This document shows positions 10,538 to 22,181 of a stretch of 64,000 nucleotides of DNA, piece by piece. Made by a program: the position numbers and the translations under genes. A model generated the notes under the pieces. That model made no database searches. It saw nothing but the letters and a program-made list of their open reading frames with translations, and had not been told where the DNA came from. This stretch comes from Bathynomus jamesi (Eukaryota > Arthropoda > Malacostraca > Isopoda > Cirolanidae), in assembly GCA_023014485.1 (NCBI GenBank), contig JAJOZX010000872.1:427001-491000 (forward strand), written 5' to 3'. Within the stretch, counting starts at the first letter, position 1; each line of letters opens with the position of its first letter.

Positions 10538-10630
10538 TATACATTTATAAAATTCTTATATCTCCTTATGTAAAATTTCAATAAAGTAAATATCTTATTA
10601 CTACTGCGGAGAGACTTTTCGATCACCCTG
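10321..10630. mobile_element. Tc1/mariner-type MITE with ~91-bp near-identical inverted repeats
   Basis: Ends CAGGGTGATCGAAAAGTCTC and its complement, flanked by TA on both sides (10319-10320 and 10631-10632). The arms of about 91 bp differ at one position that I can see. The centre is a (TA)n run with a short CA stretch, so the whole element can fold into one hairpin. No coding capacity. Its ends share the TCGAAAAGTCTCTCCGCAG string with the element at 59992-60226, suggesting a common transposase source. Confidence 0.92.
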
Positions 10631-12450
10631 TATAAAGATGGACAAAAAACAATAAAGGTTCAATTCAAATAAAGGTTTGGTAAGAATAAATTAAGGTTTA
10701 TAACTAAATGTAAAATTCGAACTATGATAATTAAGTTAAATTAAGTCTTTTTCGCCCCGCAGATGGCTCGTATATTCATATCAATACGTACACGCACAAA
10801 ATCATGCTACATCTGGGAGTAATAAAAGCTCCTTTAGAATAGAATAACCTTTACTTTATAATAGATTTTAAAATGTTAAAAATTCAAATAAAACAATTCG
10901 TACTGTCCCTTATTCGAATATTAATCAAATGTTATCAAAACGACTATAATAGGATTTCAAAATGTTTCTATTTTAATAATCGTTAAACTTTTTAAAATAC
11001 CGATATCCATTATTTATATGAGTTCTGTGTCTTAATTCATGTCTGTTTCACTAGGCAGTTGTTTTCCCTAGTTGAAAGATGTACCCGTATTAATAAACCT
11101 TTTCAAAATCAGTTTCCCTTCGTAATTTTTAGTACGATCCTCACGGGAAATGGTATAGAGACGGCCTTCTTTAGTAATCCTTTTATAGCAAGATTAGGTC
11201 TAACCACTTCACCCGAAGTATTTAGCAATAAATTCATTAAGAACTGCTTCAGCCGAGATATCAGTATCAACTGGTATTTAAAAAAAAAATAACTTAAGTG
11301 TTAGGTTTTCCTAATCGAATGGAAGCGTTTACTCAGTAAATCTATCTTGAAAATGAAGTTTAAGAAAAAACAACTTAAGATGAAATAAGCAGACAAAAAG
11401 ATGAAGGAATTGACATCGAGTACCAACCCGTAAGCTATTCGCTTTTTTTGGATTATGGGCAAATAAGCCTTAACAGCCAATCACTTATTTCTAAGCGAAA
11501 AGCTGCGCGGGACCCCTGCTCTATTACCCCATGGTGCTGAACCTATCGACTCGACCACGTACCACTGTATATATTACTTGGTCTGTAGATCAATTTGGTT
11601 TAAGAATTTTGTCCAGAAATTTACGCTGTCCGCGGGATTCGATCCTGGAACCATCAATGGGTTGCGATAACTCGTTATTCCAGAAATGAATATCATGCAC
11701 AAACTCTAAATTCCTCAAAAGCAATTCCAAGATAACATCTTTCTTTATGTTATTAATGAGAAAGAAAAGTTTTATTATTAATTTTTTATGCATTTTAGAA
11801 ATTTTGTTTCTAGCCAAATCTTTTATTCCCCGCTCCCCCCAAAACACTGCATGCAGATATCCTAATAAAATAGGTTTTTGAAACCCTATCAAACAATATT
11901 TATTTCGAACATTGCTGATCATGAGACAACCTAACTTCAACTACAAATAATTCAAAGTAAACTAAAAAGAAGGAGAGAGACTTTTTCAAATAATTTAGAA
12001 CCTCTTCAGCATCAAAATGTTCATCCAATACGGCGAAAGATATTGTCCATATAGCGAATACTGATTTTTCTCTCGTTATACCAAAACGATAGACTACAAA
12101 AAAAAAAAAAAATTAATATTAAAAAAAAACCTCGTCGACTTTCCGAGTTTTTCAATAATTTGTCGACACTCTCAATCCTTATTTCTTGAATAAACATGAA
12201 TTTGCAATCGTAGAACAACGTTTTCATTTAAGCGTGATTTTTGTTTGTTTCCATGATCACCTTTTGTTTAAGAGGGGAAAAGATTATGGAAATGATTGGG
12301 TCTCAGAATAATGATAAACAAAAATCTTAATTAACAACAGCTTCGATTTCCATTTTATTTTTAGTTTGTTTGTTTGGTTTACGTTTGAAGCAATTGTTAT
12401 GCGTGGTTTTTATTGAATTTTATTCTTGTATATAATTACAATGAAATATA
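10631..12450. other. 1.8 kb without recognisable gene or element
   Basis: AT-rich. Frames of 77 and 116 codons (11059-11292 +, 11940-11590 -) have no motif I recognise. A B-box-like GGATCGAATCC on the minus strand near 11640 hints at an old tRNA-derived SINE. Confidence 0.5.
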
Positions 12451-12477
12451 ATATATAATATATATATAATATATATA

Positions 12478-12514
<37 letters not shown>

Positions 12515-12515
<1 letters not shown>

Positions 12516-12792
12516 CCTTTGGTTAGCTTCCGCCCGAATTGTTCATTCTGACGAAGGTCAAGCTTTTCACTCCACCTTAGACCTACAGTTTAACGTGGAA
12601 TCCGAACCACGCCCCATCAGCAGCCCAGCGTCTTAACCACTAGGCCACCTAGGGTACCCATTTATCTACCAACCACTTTCTTTATTGTGTGGAAGGATGA
12701 ACAGCTGGATTTTGCTGCGCGCCGGCTGCCGTCGGGTCTCGAACCCGGGGTCGATGGATTCGTAGTCAGCGGCTAACCACTATACCACCGAG

Positions 12793-12796
<4 letters not shown>
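12515..12796 (-). mobile_element. SINE A, full dimeric copy
   Basis: Read on the minus strand: a first tRNA-like unit (TGCGCCTCGGTGGTATAGTGG, B box GGTTCGAGACCC), a linker with CTTCCACACAATAAAGAAAG, a second tRNA-like unit (A box TGGCCTAGTGG, B-like GGTTCGGATTCC), the shared SINE core, and a tail ending in CCAAAGGT followed by (TA)n. The tail matches the LINE B 3' end. The first unit's anticodon arm (GCTGACTACGAATC) resembles tRNA-Arg; that assignment is tentative. Confidence 0.88.

Positions 12797-12863
<67 letters not shown>
12797..12863. repeat. (TA)n microsatellite
   Basis: Long AT run between the head of SINE A and the palindrome that follows. Another (TA)n run (about 12450-12514) lies at the SINE tail. 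Confidence 0.95.
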
Positions 12864-12866
<3 letters not shown>

Positions 12867-13005
12867 AATGCCCAGTTAGGTTAACTGTACGCCCTTGACG
12901 ATTGGTTTGGTTTAGTCGTGATATTTTCGCTAGTTTTAACGAAAATATCACGACTAAACCTAACCAATCGTCAAGGGCGTACAGTTGACCTAACCGGGCA
13001 TTCAA
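12864..13005. repeat. Palindromic MITE-like hairpin, ~65-bp arms
   Basis: Starts TTGAATGCCCAGTTAGGTTA and ends with its near complement; the centre is near 12935. The inner arm (ACGATTGGTT.., TCGTGATATTTTCG) is the same family as the hairpin at 7091-7245. Confidence 0.85.
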
Positions 13006-13202
13006 ATTTTATCCTATGTAAATAATGGTTCTCTATTTATTATATGCTTGCAATAAATAATAAATTTGTTGTTATTATTTTCTCATCTTATTTTGGTTAA
13101 TTTGCAGAGTTTAAACTTTGGGGGGATATACTTGTAAAGATCAACATTGGGGTGGTGATTGCTGAAAGGAGTATGTTTGGGGGGGGGGGAATGGTTTAAA
13201 AG

Positions 13203-13205
<3 letters not shown>

Positions 13206-13266
<61 letters not shown>
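13206..13266. repeat. (GT)n microsatellite at the LINE B 3' end
   Basis: Continuous GT run; on the minus strand it reads as an (AC)n tail right after the LINE B terminal AAAGGT. Confidence 0.95.
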
Positions 13267-13268
<2 letters not shown>

Positions 13269-14075
13269 CTTTCAAATGTTCCGTGCGATGATTCCTCATT
13301 TCATGAAGGTCAAGCATGTCGCCCCCTTCTCTCGAGTTGGCCTGAAGTAGTGAGTTGGTTTCTTGTACTCTCCACCTCACATACCAGGTATGCCCGGCTC
13401 ATCGGGGATTGTTCTGAGACAGGTGTCTAATCTTCTTTTGAAGATGTCCACCGCAACACCACTCGTGTTCCTTAGGTCTTTCGGCAGCTGATTAAACAGT
13501 TTTGGTTCTCTCGCAAGAAAACTATTTTCTTTCAGGGTTAAGGATGTTCCCTGTCTAGCCTTTAATTTGGGAACAGGAATCATTATATTCCTATCCCTTC
13601 GTTTAAAGGTTCTCAGTATCTGCTCAGTTATTCTCTTTACTCTGTTTACTGCTATCTTATTTCGTGTTTCAAATTTCGCATCATCAGTCATTACAACTCC
13701 TAAATCTTTTGCTTTAGAATTTCTCTATTTCCTGTCCATTTGGGGTATATTCCATGGATTTTAGGTCTTCTCTTTTTCCGTACCGTAACAGCTGAAATTT
13801 CTCAGTGTTAAAATTCATATTGTTGTCTTCCGTCCACTTGTAGATTCTGTTCATGTCTGTTTGTAGAGATCCTATATCTTCTGGGTTTCTTATTTTTCTA
13901 CTGATCTTTGTCATCGGCAAAGGATGTTATTGTGCTGTCTCTGGTAACGTCCTCATCTATGTCAGTTAGCATGATTATGAAGAGTAGTGGAGCTAATACT
14001 GTTCCTTGTGGTACTGAGCTGAGGACCTCTGATTCTGTTGAAGATACTCCTTGTACTCTCACGACTTGCCGCAGC
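13267..14075 (-). mobile_element. LINE B copy 2, 3' part (CR1-like)
   Basis: C-terminal RT region of LINE B: ISRKIRNPEDIGSLQTDMNR, KWTEDNNMNFNTEKFQLL, VTDDAKFETRNKIAVNR, then TLKENSFLAREPKLFNQLP and DIFKRRLDTCLRTIPDEPG. About 200 bp are deleted between RNIMIP and PKLKARQG compared with copy 1. The 3' end ACATTTGAAAGGT is intact and followed by (AC)n. The 5' side stops at 14075 where hAT-like sequence begins. Frameshifts make it non-functional. Confidence 0.88.
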
Positions 14076-14079
14076 TTGC

Positions 14080-14330
14080 CGTATCGTATCGAAAGATACG
14101 ATACAAATAAGTGTCAGTAACGCGATACTTTATTTTAGACATTCATAGACTTCATCAGACATTCAACAATTACACATGTATCCTTTGATAAAAGAACTGT
14201 TCATAAAATACAGCACTACACCGCCATCAAGCGCTCTAGTTGAGAGACTTTTTAGCAAAGAGAAACAGAATGTCTGATGAATTGTTTGAGAAGTCACTGT
14301 TTGTAAAATTCAATACAAATAGGAAGTAAT
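14080..14330 (+). pseudogene. hAT transposase C-terminal fragment
   Basis: The region 14175-14330 translates with the hAT dimerisation block: IKELFIKYSTTPPSSALVER followed by LFSKEKQNVSDELFEKSLF. This corresponds to the conserved C-terminal LF/ERLFS motif of hAT transposases. The sequence at 14080-14130 is rich in GATACGATAC, the same style as the terminal fragment at 21715-21828, so the two may be separated parts of one family. No N-terminus or catalytic residues are present. Confidence 0.65.
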
Positions 14331-14352
14331 TCAGTTGTTTCATAATGTCATA

Positions 14353-14361
14353 TTATATATA

Positions 14362-14403
<42 letters not shown>
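14353..14403. repeat. (TA)n and poly(T) tract
   Basis: A short AT run followed by nearly 40 T. From 14404 to 14640 purine-rich sequence follows with no recognisable gene. Confidence 0.9.
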
Positions 14404-14405
<2 letters not shown>

Positions 14406-14671
14406 TTCAGGAAGAACCGATTCGCCTCTATTTAAAGGGCATATCTCAGCGGAAAAACAAAGAAAAAGTGAGAGGAAAGACAGAGGAAAAAGAAAGGGTG
14501 GAGGGGACAGTCGAAGTGGAAAAAGACCAAGGATGACAAGGACTGCAGGGTCGAGCCCCATCATCCTTGGGTGCTAGGGCCGGGAGGGCGCACGTGAAAC
14601 CTCCAGGAACAAACGAGCACAAAGAGCACTCAAGAGCACGAGCTTAGAACCCCCTTGCGGGGATATATATA

Positions 14672-14712
<41 letters not shown>

Positions 14713-15610
14713 GCATGGGGATGAGGCCTGGCCTCAGGCCGAGTCTGAGGTCTTCAGAAATTCACGAGGCTGATGACATATTTTTCAAAGGCCTCGAGGT
14801 CGAGGCCTTAAGATTGTTAGGCTGAAGGTATTTGCACCCAGAGGTGTGATATTCGGATGCAAATAACGAATGCGGTATTTGCACCTCTGGGTGCAGATAC
14901 TCGCTTCGAAATCTTTTACAAATAAGCTCCTCCATGCTTTGGGAAGGCTCAACAATCTAGCCCAGCCTAGGCCGAAAGCTCTTCCAAAGGTAACCTACCG
15001 TAGCCTCACACGAGCCTGTATTTCTTCTTTTTTTGAAATCAATAAGGAAAAGCAAGATTCTACTCAAAATTAATAAACAAAGACATAGCTCACTTCACTT
15101 ACCTAATAAAAGGGAATTATTAAGCATTAATCACGTTCATCTATCACATGCGGCCACACCACAACACCAACAGGCTGTGTTTTTACACTTGCTGGGTCAC
15201 ACAGTCAGACACAGTTGCCAGAACAATATTTCCTGGGCACCATACATTAGCACAATAACTTTTTATTTCTCATTTCATGCAGTTCTTAATTTTCATTTTA
15301 ATATACCCGCAATATTTCACGTATTTATGATAACATGGAAAGTTATGATGTGAAGATGATCTAGCAAAAATATTTCAAGATTGTACTAACTCACCGAGTG
15401 TTGATCGTATAATTTCTGAATGGCTACAATTATTAGCCACTCTAGCGAGCATTGCAAACAGAGCTACATGTGGAGATGCCTTATTTTTTTTAAGTTTTGC
15501 ATTTTTATATATCTTGACAATAAGAAATTGTGGTCTTAAAGTCTACCAAAGATTATTAATGTAATTGTAGCTTGTACTGTAGGTGAAAGATTTTTCTGAT
15601 GTACGGTAGG

Positions 15611-16087
15611 CAGGCCCGTAGCCAAGGGGGGACCAGGGGGGGCAAAGCCCCGCCTGGAAAATAATATGCCCCCCCTGGGAAAACCAACCGCAACGGCGTT
15701 CCATGCTACAAAAACGCCAAAGCCAACTTGTTTTACTTGCCTTTGAAAATAAGAGAACGAAGCAAATAGACATGTTTGAATTCCTAAAGAATTTCGCTAA
15801 AAAACCTCGCCGCATACAGTTATTCTAAAATTTTAAAAAACCTACAAAGACTTTTATTTACACTAAATTTAGATTAAATATTGTATTCTATAACCCAATA
15901 TGCCTATCTATATGTATCGGTTTGATCATTTTTTTATTTAGCCTACGGTGTTTTACTTGTTATAGTTTTGAATGTAATTTTCTGCAGTATATTTCGATAT
16001 TCACAAAAAATGACATTAAATTTTTTCATTGTCCCCCCCTGTCAATTTCTCCGCCCCTCCTACTGATTTGGTCTGACTACGGCCCTG
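15611..16087. mobile_element. hAT MITE with perfect 8-bp target duplication
   Basis: Ends CAGGCCCGTAGCCA and GACTACGGCCCTG, flanked by ACGGTAGG on both sides (15603-15610 and 16088-16095). Length 477 bp. C-rich and G-rich runs lie just inside the ends. No transposase. Confidence 0.88.
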
Positions 16088-16284
16088 ACGGTAGGCCTAT
16101 AGATACCGTATGAAGTTTATATCATGCCATTACTATATAATTATATATACGATAATAATATAATAACGATAATATTAAGACTATATTTGCACCTCATATT
16201 TCAACACGTTATATATGTAATTTGATTCAAGAGTATATTTGCACCTGATATTATCCATTATCAGACATATTTTTAAAGTTATAT

Positions 16285-16980
16285 AGGGTGCCCCAGAAGT
16301 CTTAGAGGGGTTTTATTTGGCTATAACTTTTTTCTTTTTTGATTAATTTATTTCTTTTTCTTTTGCAATTAAAGTACCCTTGCTGGGATTAATGAAAATG
16401 GAATCCTGGACAGTGCAACAAAGAGTGGCTATTGTGGAACTTTATTTGACAAACAACTCTTCCATCGTTGCCGCTCAAAGAGCTTTTCGATTAAAATTCA
16501 ACACACGTTCTACTCCTTTTAATCGAGCTATTCGACGGTACGTCAAAAAAACTTCGTATGGGAAAGGGTCAGGGAGACGAACAACGGACTGGGCGTTCTC
16601 TGACAAACCGAAGTCCAACTGGGGTTGAGATGGTTCGTGAAAGCGTTGAGGAAAATCCTCATCAATCCGACGACGCAGCCAGGAATTAAACATTTCAAGA
16701 AGTTCCTTACATCGAATTTTAAGAGGGGATATCAATCTTTACCCGTACAAAATTCAAATTGCTCAAGAAATTAAACCACAAGATCATCAGAGTCGGATAA
16801 CGTACGCTAATGCGATTTTAGATTTACGTAATGAAAAATGAAGATTTTCACCAGATATTAAATTTGTAATTAAAATCGCAGTAAAATATTTTCAAGTGTT
16901 GTAAACCTTTTTTTATTTGATCCCCAAACAAAAGAGTTATAGCCAAATAGAACGCCTCCAAGACTTTTGGAACACCCTTT
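16285..16980 (+). mobile_element. IS630/Tc1-type (DUF4817) transposon, C-terminally deleted
   Basis: Inverted ends AGGGTGCCCCAGAAGTCTTA and, at the right, AAGACTTTTGGAACACCCT, continuing into a shared ATTTGGCTATAAC segment. The N-terminal transposase domain starts MESWTVQQRVAIVELYLTNN, with AAQRAFRLKFNTRS and IRRYVKK. Frameshifted pieces follow (VRESVEENPH, YPYKIQIAQEIKPQDHQ). The whole catalytic DDE/D domain is missing, so this is a non-autonomous deletion derivative. Confidence 0.85.
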
Positions 16981-17413
16981 ATATATACAAATATACTACT
17001 ATATATTATTAAAGTAAATGAAAAAGACCGAAAAAATTATTTGCAAACAATATAACAATTTACATCTCATTTATAATGCTGATATTAGCAAAATTATTGT
17101 TTGCATCCGATATTATATATTAATTTCAAATCATATTATTTAGAAGTTTATATGTTACAATTTACGACGGGCGAAAAACAAAATTATCGACACTAGTAGC
17201 TACTTATCAGTATACCAAGTGGTATTCTTCTCTAGTTTGGCCTACTTTTTGTTATAGAAATAGATACAGTACAATAATTTATACACATAAATAACACACA
17301 CACATTATACGAGCTCAGTTCAACTGATGACCAACTGATAGATTGCTTTCCCAAATTAGTTTTGCTACATTAAGTCAATTGGTCTACTGCTGACTGACTG
17401 AATAATATTTATA

Positions 17414-18792
17414 CGAGGGCCACTCAATATATTTTGCCCCCACCTTTTTTTTTTCTTTCCAAGTTTCCTTGTAAGTTCCAGAAATTTTGTTCACAAGTAG
17501 TTACATACCTTTTTTACAAGTTTTTATTTTTCCACATAGTCTCCATCCTTTTCTACGGCTTTTCTCCACCTCGAAACAATGCTCTTTATTCCTTGCTGGT
17601 AAAAGTCCGCTGGGTTCTGATGGAGCCACCTCTTAACCTCCTCAACAACCTCATCGTCACTGAAACTTTCTTCCACGAATAGCATCCTTCATTGGCCCAA
17701 ACAAATGGAAATCTGAAGGTGCCAGATCCGGGCTGTATGGAGGGTGGGGTAACACAGTCAAGCGCATTTTTGTGATGGCCTCTCTTGTTTGCAAACTGTT
17801 GTGTGGTCTTGCGTTATCGTGCAAAAGGACGACGTCTTCCAGTTTTCTCTCCGGTCGAACTCGCTTTATACGTCTCTGGAGTTTCTGTAGGGTAGCAATA
17901 TATGCCTCTGAGTTGATTGTTTGTCGTTTCTTCATAATGTCCACCAGACTCACCCCTTCATGTCCCAGAAGATGGTGGCCATAACCTTTCTTGCAGAGGG
18001 AGCCATTTTGAACTTTTTCTTGCGTGGGGAATTTGCGTGATGCCACTCCGTGGATTGGCGTTTTGTTTCAGGGTCAAAGTGGTGTACCCAGGTCTCATCC
18101 CCAGTCATAATTCGTGAAAGGAAGTCATCCCCTTCTGTCTCGTTCGTATCGAACCAACGACTCGGAAGCAATTTCTTTTCTTTGGGATTTGTGATCTTCA
18201 GTCAGTTGGTGAGGAACAAATCATGAACACACTTTTGAGTATCCCAGTTGCTGAATTATCGTATTCACACTTCCTTCACAATTCCTAGCTCCAGTGAAAG
18301 CTCCTTGTATGTAACGTGCCGATTTGATCGAATGTTGCTGTTAGCACATTGCACAGTGTGAGGTCACAGCCGATGCCGGGCGACCGCTGCGTGGCTCATC
18401 ATCGAGGCTGGCTCTCCCTCTCTCTCCGATGATCTCACATGTTTAGACCAGCGTCCAACTGTGCTTCGATCAACAGCAGCATCTCCGTAAACGTTTTGTA
18501 GACGTTTGTGAATATTTCCAACTGTTTCCTTCTCTGCGGTTAAGAACTCGATAACAGCTCTGTTTACGACGCACATCACTGTCAGACGCCATTTTCGAAA
18601 CTGCGTTAACCATTGTCTTTATACAAAGGCGTTTAAAAGCGGTTTTATACAAGGAGGGGAGGTTCAAACTGGAAAAATCCGGTTATGTGAAGCGCAGAAA
18701 GTTCAAACGTACGTCCCAAAAGACATTTCAGCCCCATGACCTATTATTTAGCTAAGAAAAAAGGGTGGGGCAAATATATTGAGTCCCCCTAG
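17414..18792 (-). mobile_element. mariner transposon, full length but decayed
   Basis: 1379 bp bounded by inverted repeats (right-side sense CTAGGGGGACTCAATATATT) and flanked by TA at 17412-17413 and 18793-18794. The size fits a complete mariner of about 1.3 kb. Confidence 0.9.
17500..18600 (-). pseudogene. mariner transposase (D,D34D), frameshifted
   Basis: Minus-strand pieces in order: start region MASDSDVRRKQS; the helix-turn-helix TVGNIHKRLQNVYGDAAVDR; the first catalytic region SRIMTGDETWVHHFDPETKR (near 18110); WHHANSPRKKKFK; the second block VLLHDNARPHNS (near 17815) and the third YSPDLAPSDFHLFGPMK. There are 34 residues between the second and third Asp, the mariner signature. The C-terminus VVEEVKRWLHQNPADFYQQG is near 17600. 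Several frame changes (near 18580, 18350-18190 and 18000) show it is inactive. All three catalytic Asp residues remain readable. Confidence 0.9.
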
Positions 18793-19374
18793 TATATCAC
18801 GACATATATAATATTTATTTACCTAACGTCACCTAAGTGAATAGTATTTATCAGGGACTGCCGCCTGACTAATCACCTGCCTGAATAATATTTATCAAAG
18901 CATGCTGCCACATACGGTCACCTGTCACGTCATGGTTCTCACCTGAAGAATATCCACCCCGAGCGCGCCCACCTGAAGAATCTCCACCCCAACGCTACCG
19001 GTTGAAAATTACAGAACAAAACAAATCAGGATTACCGAAGGCCTCACGAAAGGCCTTTCCACTTTTCAGCTGGCGTCGAGGCCGAGGCCAAGGCCACTTT
19101 TGAGGCCCGAGGTCTATGCCTGCAAAGTATGCCCGAGGCCAGGACTCAGCCCCATGTCTGATATATATATATATATTTATACATTATATAACCCATATAA
19201 TACGAGTCAGTGGCCAGACGGTATTATTGTTAAGGAGTTTATTCACTTTTCCAGAGATTTGATGACAAGCAAAATAATAATAATAATAATAATAGGCGCC
19301 CTAACGGTAATGCCTGAAAGTTGTACTGTGTATAATAATAATCTTACTACTAATAAATTTTCTATCAGTCATGG

Positions 19375-21605
19375 CGGATAACTTGTTGAAAATAGTCTCG
19401 TACAACGTGTAAGGTCAGTGAGGAATTCAACTGTAGATGTATATAAAATCTGCGACAGTGCAGATTTGATACTCCTGCAGGAGCACTGGCTACCTAAGCA
19501 AGAGCTAAAATTCCTCTCTACCATCCATGATGACTTTATGTACCATGCACCATGCGTCATCAGCAGTAGACTTGTCAGATGAATTAATGTACGGTAGGCC
19601 TTTTGGTGGTGTTGCTTTCTTAATAAGGAAAAATTTGTCAAAACATATAAAATTTTTAACAAGCGATAATGTAAGGTTGTTAGGCATTGAATTAAAAGTG
19701 AACAATGATTGCATATTAAATGTAAACTTCTATTTACCATACAACAACGGCAGTAATTTAGATGAATACATTGATTTGCTGTACAAAATTAAGTCATTAT
19801 CAGATAACCCCAAATATTCTCACTATTATAATGGGGGACTTTGACGGGCACGTGAACTCGGAATTCTTTGTAGAATTGGGTAACATGTGCGAGTCGGCCA
19901 ATTTAAGTGTAAGTGATGTAGATGTATTTGGGGTAACCAGTGGTAATTTTACATATGTTAGTGATATGAGTGGTACCACCAGGTGGATTGATCATTGTCT
20001 CACTAGTAATAAATCTAAATTCTAAAGGATCGAATTGTTAGAGTTCATATTCTGCATGATTTCCTTCTTTCTGATCATAGACCATTAGAAATATTAATTA
20101 ACGTTACCAATTTATGCGCAACACGATTTAACAAGAACTCAATAGGTAAGAATAATCGCGTCGATTGGTCCAATGTTAATATGCAACAGAGAATAGAATA
20201 CAAAGACAGAACAAGTCACCTCTTTAATAATTTAGAAATTTTGCATCTTGCCTGTAGTAATCCTTGCTCAAATGATTCTCACTGTAAACTCATAGATAGG
20301 TATTATAGTAAGATAATATCCCTCTTAAGAGAAGCAGAAAGCCCCCTGATTAAATCTTATAACTATCATACTAAGATTATTCCTGGATGGAATGATTTTA
20401 TTGCCCCACTAAAGAGGGTATCGAAAGACGCCTATGATTTATGGTGCTTTCATGGTAGACCCAGATTAGGACCAGTATACATGAATATATGTAGAAGTAG
20501 GGGTCAGTATAAGGCGATGTAAACAGGAAGAAGAGTCTGTTCGAGCATCAAAAGCCTGTGAAGCTCGCATAAATAACGATAATAAATTTTGGAAATTTGT
20601 TAAGAATCAAACGGGTGTCAAAAATGTCAAAAATGTCAAAATGTCAAAAATGTCCTCCCTCCGACAATCGATGGGGTGTCGGGGGAGGATGAAATTGCAA
20701 AGCTGTTGAAAAACCACTACTCTAACATTCTTAACAGTGTGAGTAGGGATAATATTAAAATAGATTGCAGCGAAACGACTGTGGGAGGGACAAGGGAAAA
20801 TACTTTGATATCATTTTCTGAAGTAAAGAGGTTAATTAAAGAGTTAAAGACTGGTTAAACACAGGGATAAATAACATAGTTTATGCCGATGATATGGTGT
20901 TAATAAGTCCCTCTGTTAAAGGTCTGGATCGGCTACAAAAACTAAGGTTATGCATTTTCATCCTAAAAGCCGTAATCAGCCAGCTGATATGAGGTTTAAA
21001 ATGAATGGCGAAGTAATTGAGGCAGTACAAGAGTTTAAGTATTTGGGTCAAACTATTACCAGCTGCTTCAGTGATGACTCGGATATAAGAAAACAATCTC
21101 GAAGCCTGTGTGCTAAAGCGAATATGACCATAAGGAACTTTCGATTTTGTACAAGTGAAGCTAAAGACACACTCTCTCGTACTTTCTGCAGTAATATATA
21201 CGGACAGCAACTCTGGGTGAATTATAAAAAAAGGTTCTGGCAGAACCCTAAATTTGCTGTACAACAGGTCTTTTAGACTCTTACATAAATTACCCCCAGA
21301 TGCTCAGCTTCGCAAATGTTTGCTACCCGCAATATCCCGAGCTTCCCGGAGGTAACAAGACATGCTCAATACAGTCTAATGCAAAGAATTAAAAAATCAA
21401 CCAACCCGATTATCCAAGCTATCCATGAGTCCTGCCATTTATCCTCTAAGCTATGGAATTCTTGGTACGAAAACGTCTGTCTGTAGCTCCACTTCACTTC
21501 GATATTACAGTATTATTTCTAATCAATTGTATATATTTCTATCCTTAGTATATGAACTGTTGTATTAATAATATTTGTCATATGGACTATAGTCTGCCAA
21601 TAAAC
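19375..21605 (+). mobile_element. LINE E (non-LTR), endonuclease and 3' part; RT core missing
   Basis: The endonuclease part is spread over frames: LLKIVSYNV, SADLILLQEHWLPKQE, YGRPFGGVAFLIRKNLSKH, LRLLGIELKVN-like text, then MGDFDGHVNSEFFVE and GNFTYVSDMSGTTRWIDHCL. A linker region follows at 20181-20858. The RT body is deleted: INNIVYADDMVLISPSVKGL at 20865 appears right after the linker. Then come the thumb and tail (VQEFKYLGQTITSCFSDDSD, LCAKANMTIRNFRF, LYG-like QQLWVNYKK). The 3' end is CTGCCAATAAACC followed by (ATTT)n. The clade is uncertain. Non-functional. Confidence 0.8.
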
Positions 21606-21612
21606 CTTTTCA

Positions 21613-21620
21613 TTTATTTA

Positions 21621-21698
<78 letters not shown>

Positions 21699-21707
21699 AT
21701 ATATATT
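21613..21707. repeat. (ATTT)n and (TA)n microsatellite at the LINE E tail
   Basis: ATTT repeats immediately after the LINE 3' end grade into a long TA run. Confidence 0.93.
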
Positions 21708-21714
21708 GTTCGCG

Positions 21715-21828
21715 ATACATTTTATTCATATATCTAGCATCGTAACGAGATACATTTTTGCTAATGTATCGAGTATCGTATCGCTTTACTTTTTTTGGCC
21801 CCGATACACCACCCTGTATATAGCTAGA
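21715..21828. mobile_element. hAT-like terminal fragment
   Basis: GATACATTTT and GTATCGAGTATCGTATCG text ends in CCCCGATACACCACCCTG. It resembles hAT ends and the GATACGATAC region at 14080, but no opposite end was identified. Confidence 0.45.
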
Positions 21829-22181
21829 AGTTACGTTCGCCCCTATTCGGTGTTATCTTTTGTATAATTTTCTTAATACAGGGAAAATATTTTGTTGAAG
21901 ATGTCTTTTGGGGGTTCAATTTAGGTTCGGTTACGCTAACCGAACCAAACCTAAAACAAAAAAACTGAGTGTATAAAAAGTAAGGTAGCTCGTAGTAGTA
22001 CTAATTTGATTTAGAGTTTTTTTTTTTAGTTAAAATCCTAACTTGAATGAAATTCGAAAAAATAATCACTGTATACGATAAAAAAGCGCGCGCACTATTC
22101 ATTCGTGGAACAATCGCAAAATCGCCAATGTGACGAGTTTGTCCCACGTACTCGCGACGCCTCATATACAGTATACTTGCA

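Larger units (their letters stand above)
14710..19160. mobile_element. Large hAT-like element hosting nested insertions
   Basis: Inverted ends CAGGCATGGGGATGAGGCCT (14710) and, complementary, GGACTCAGCCCCATGTCTG ending at 19160, sitting in TA-rich flanks that hide any 8-bp duplication. The subterminal regions are GAGGCC-rich on both sides (14725-14815 and 19030-19140). Inside are an hAT MITE (15611-16087), an IS630 remnant (16285-16980) and a mariner (17414-18792). No convincing transposase of its own remains; 15355-15520 has an unrecognised frame. Confidence 0.65.

Noticed and set aside
11590..11940. 116-codon minus-strand gene
   Set aside because: No motif, no splice or start context, AT-rich surroundings; it contains a B-box-like site suggesting an old SINE.
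13159..13430. Cys-Val or Thr-His repeat proteins on both strands
   Set aside because: Translation of a (GT)n microsatellite; the same applies to Ile-Tyr and Ser-Leu runs elsewhere (for example 60051-60326, 25050-25466).
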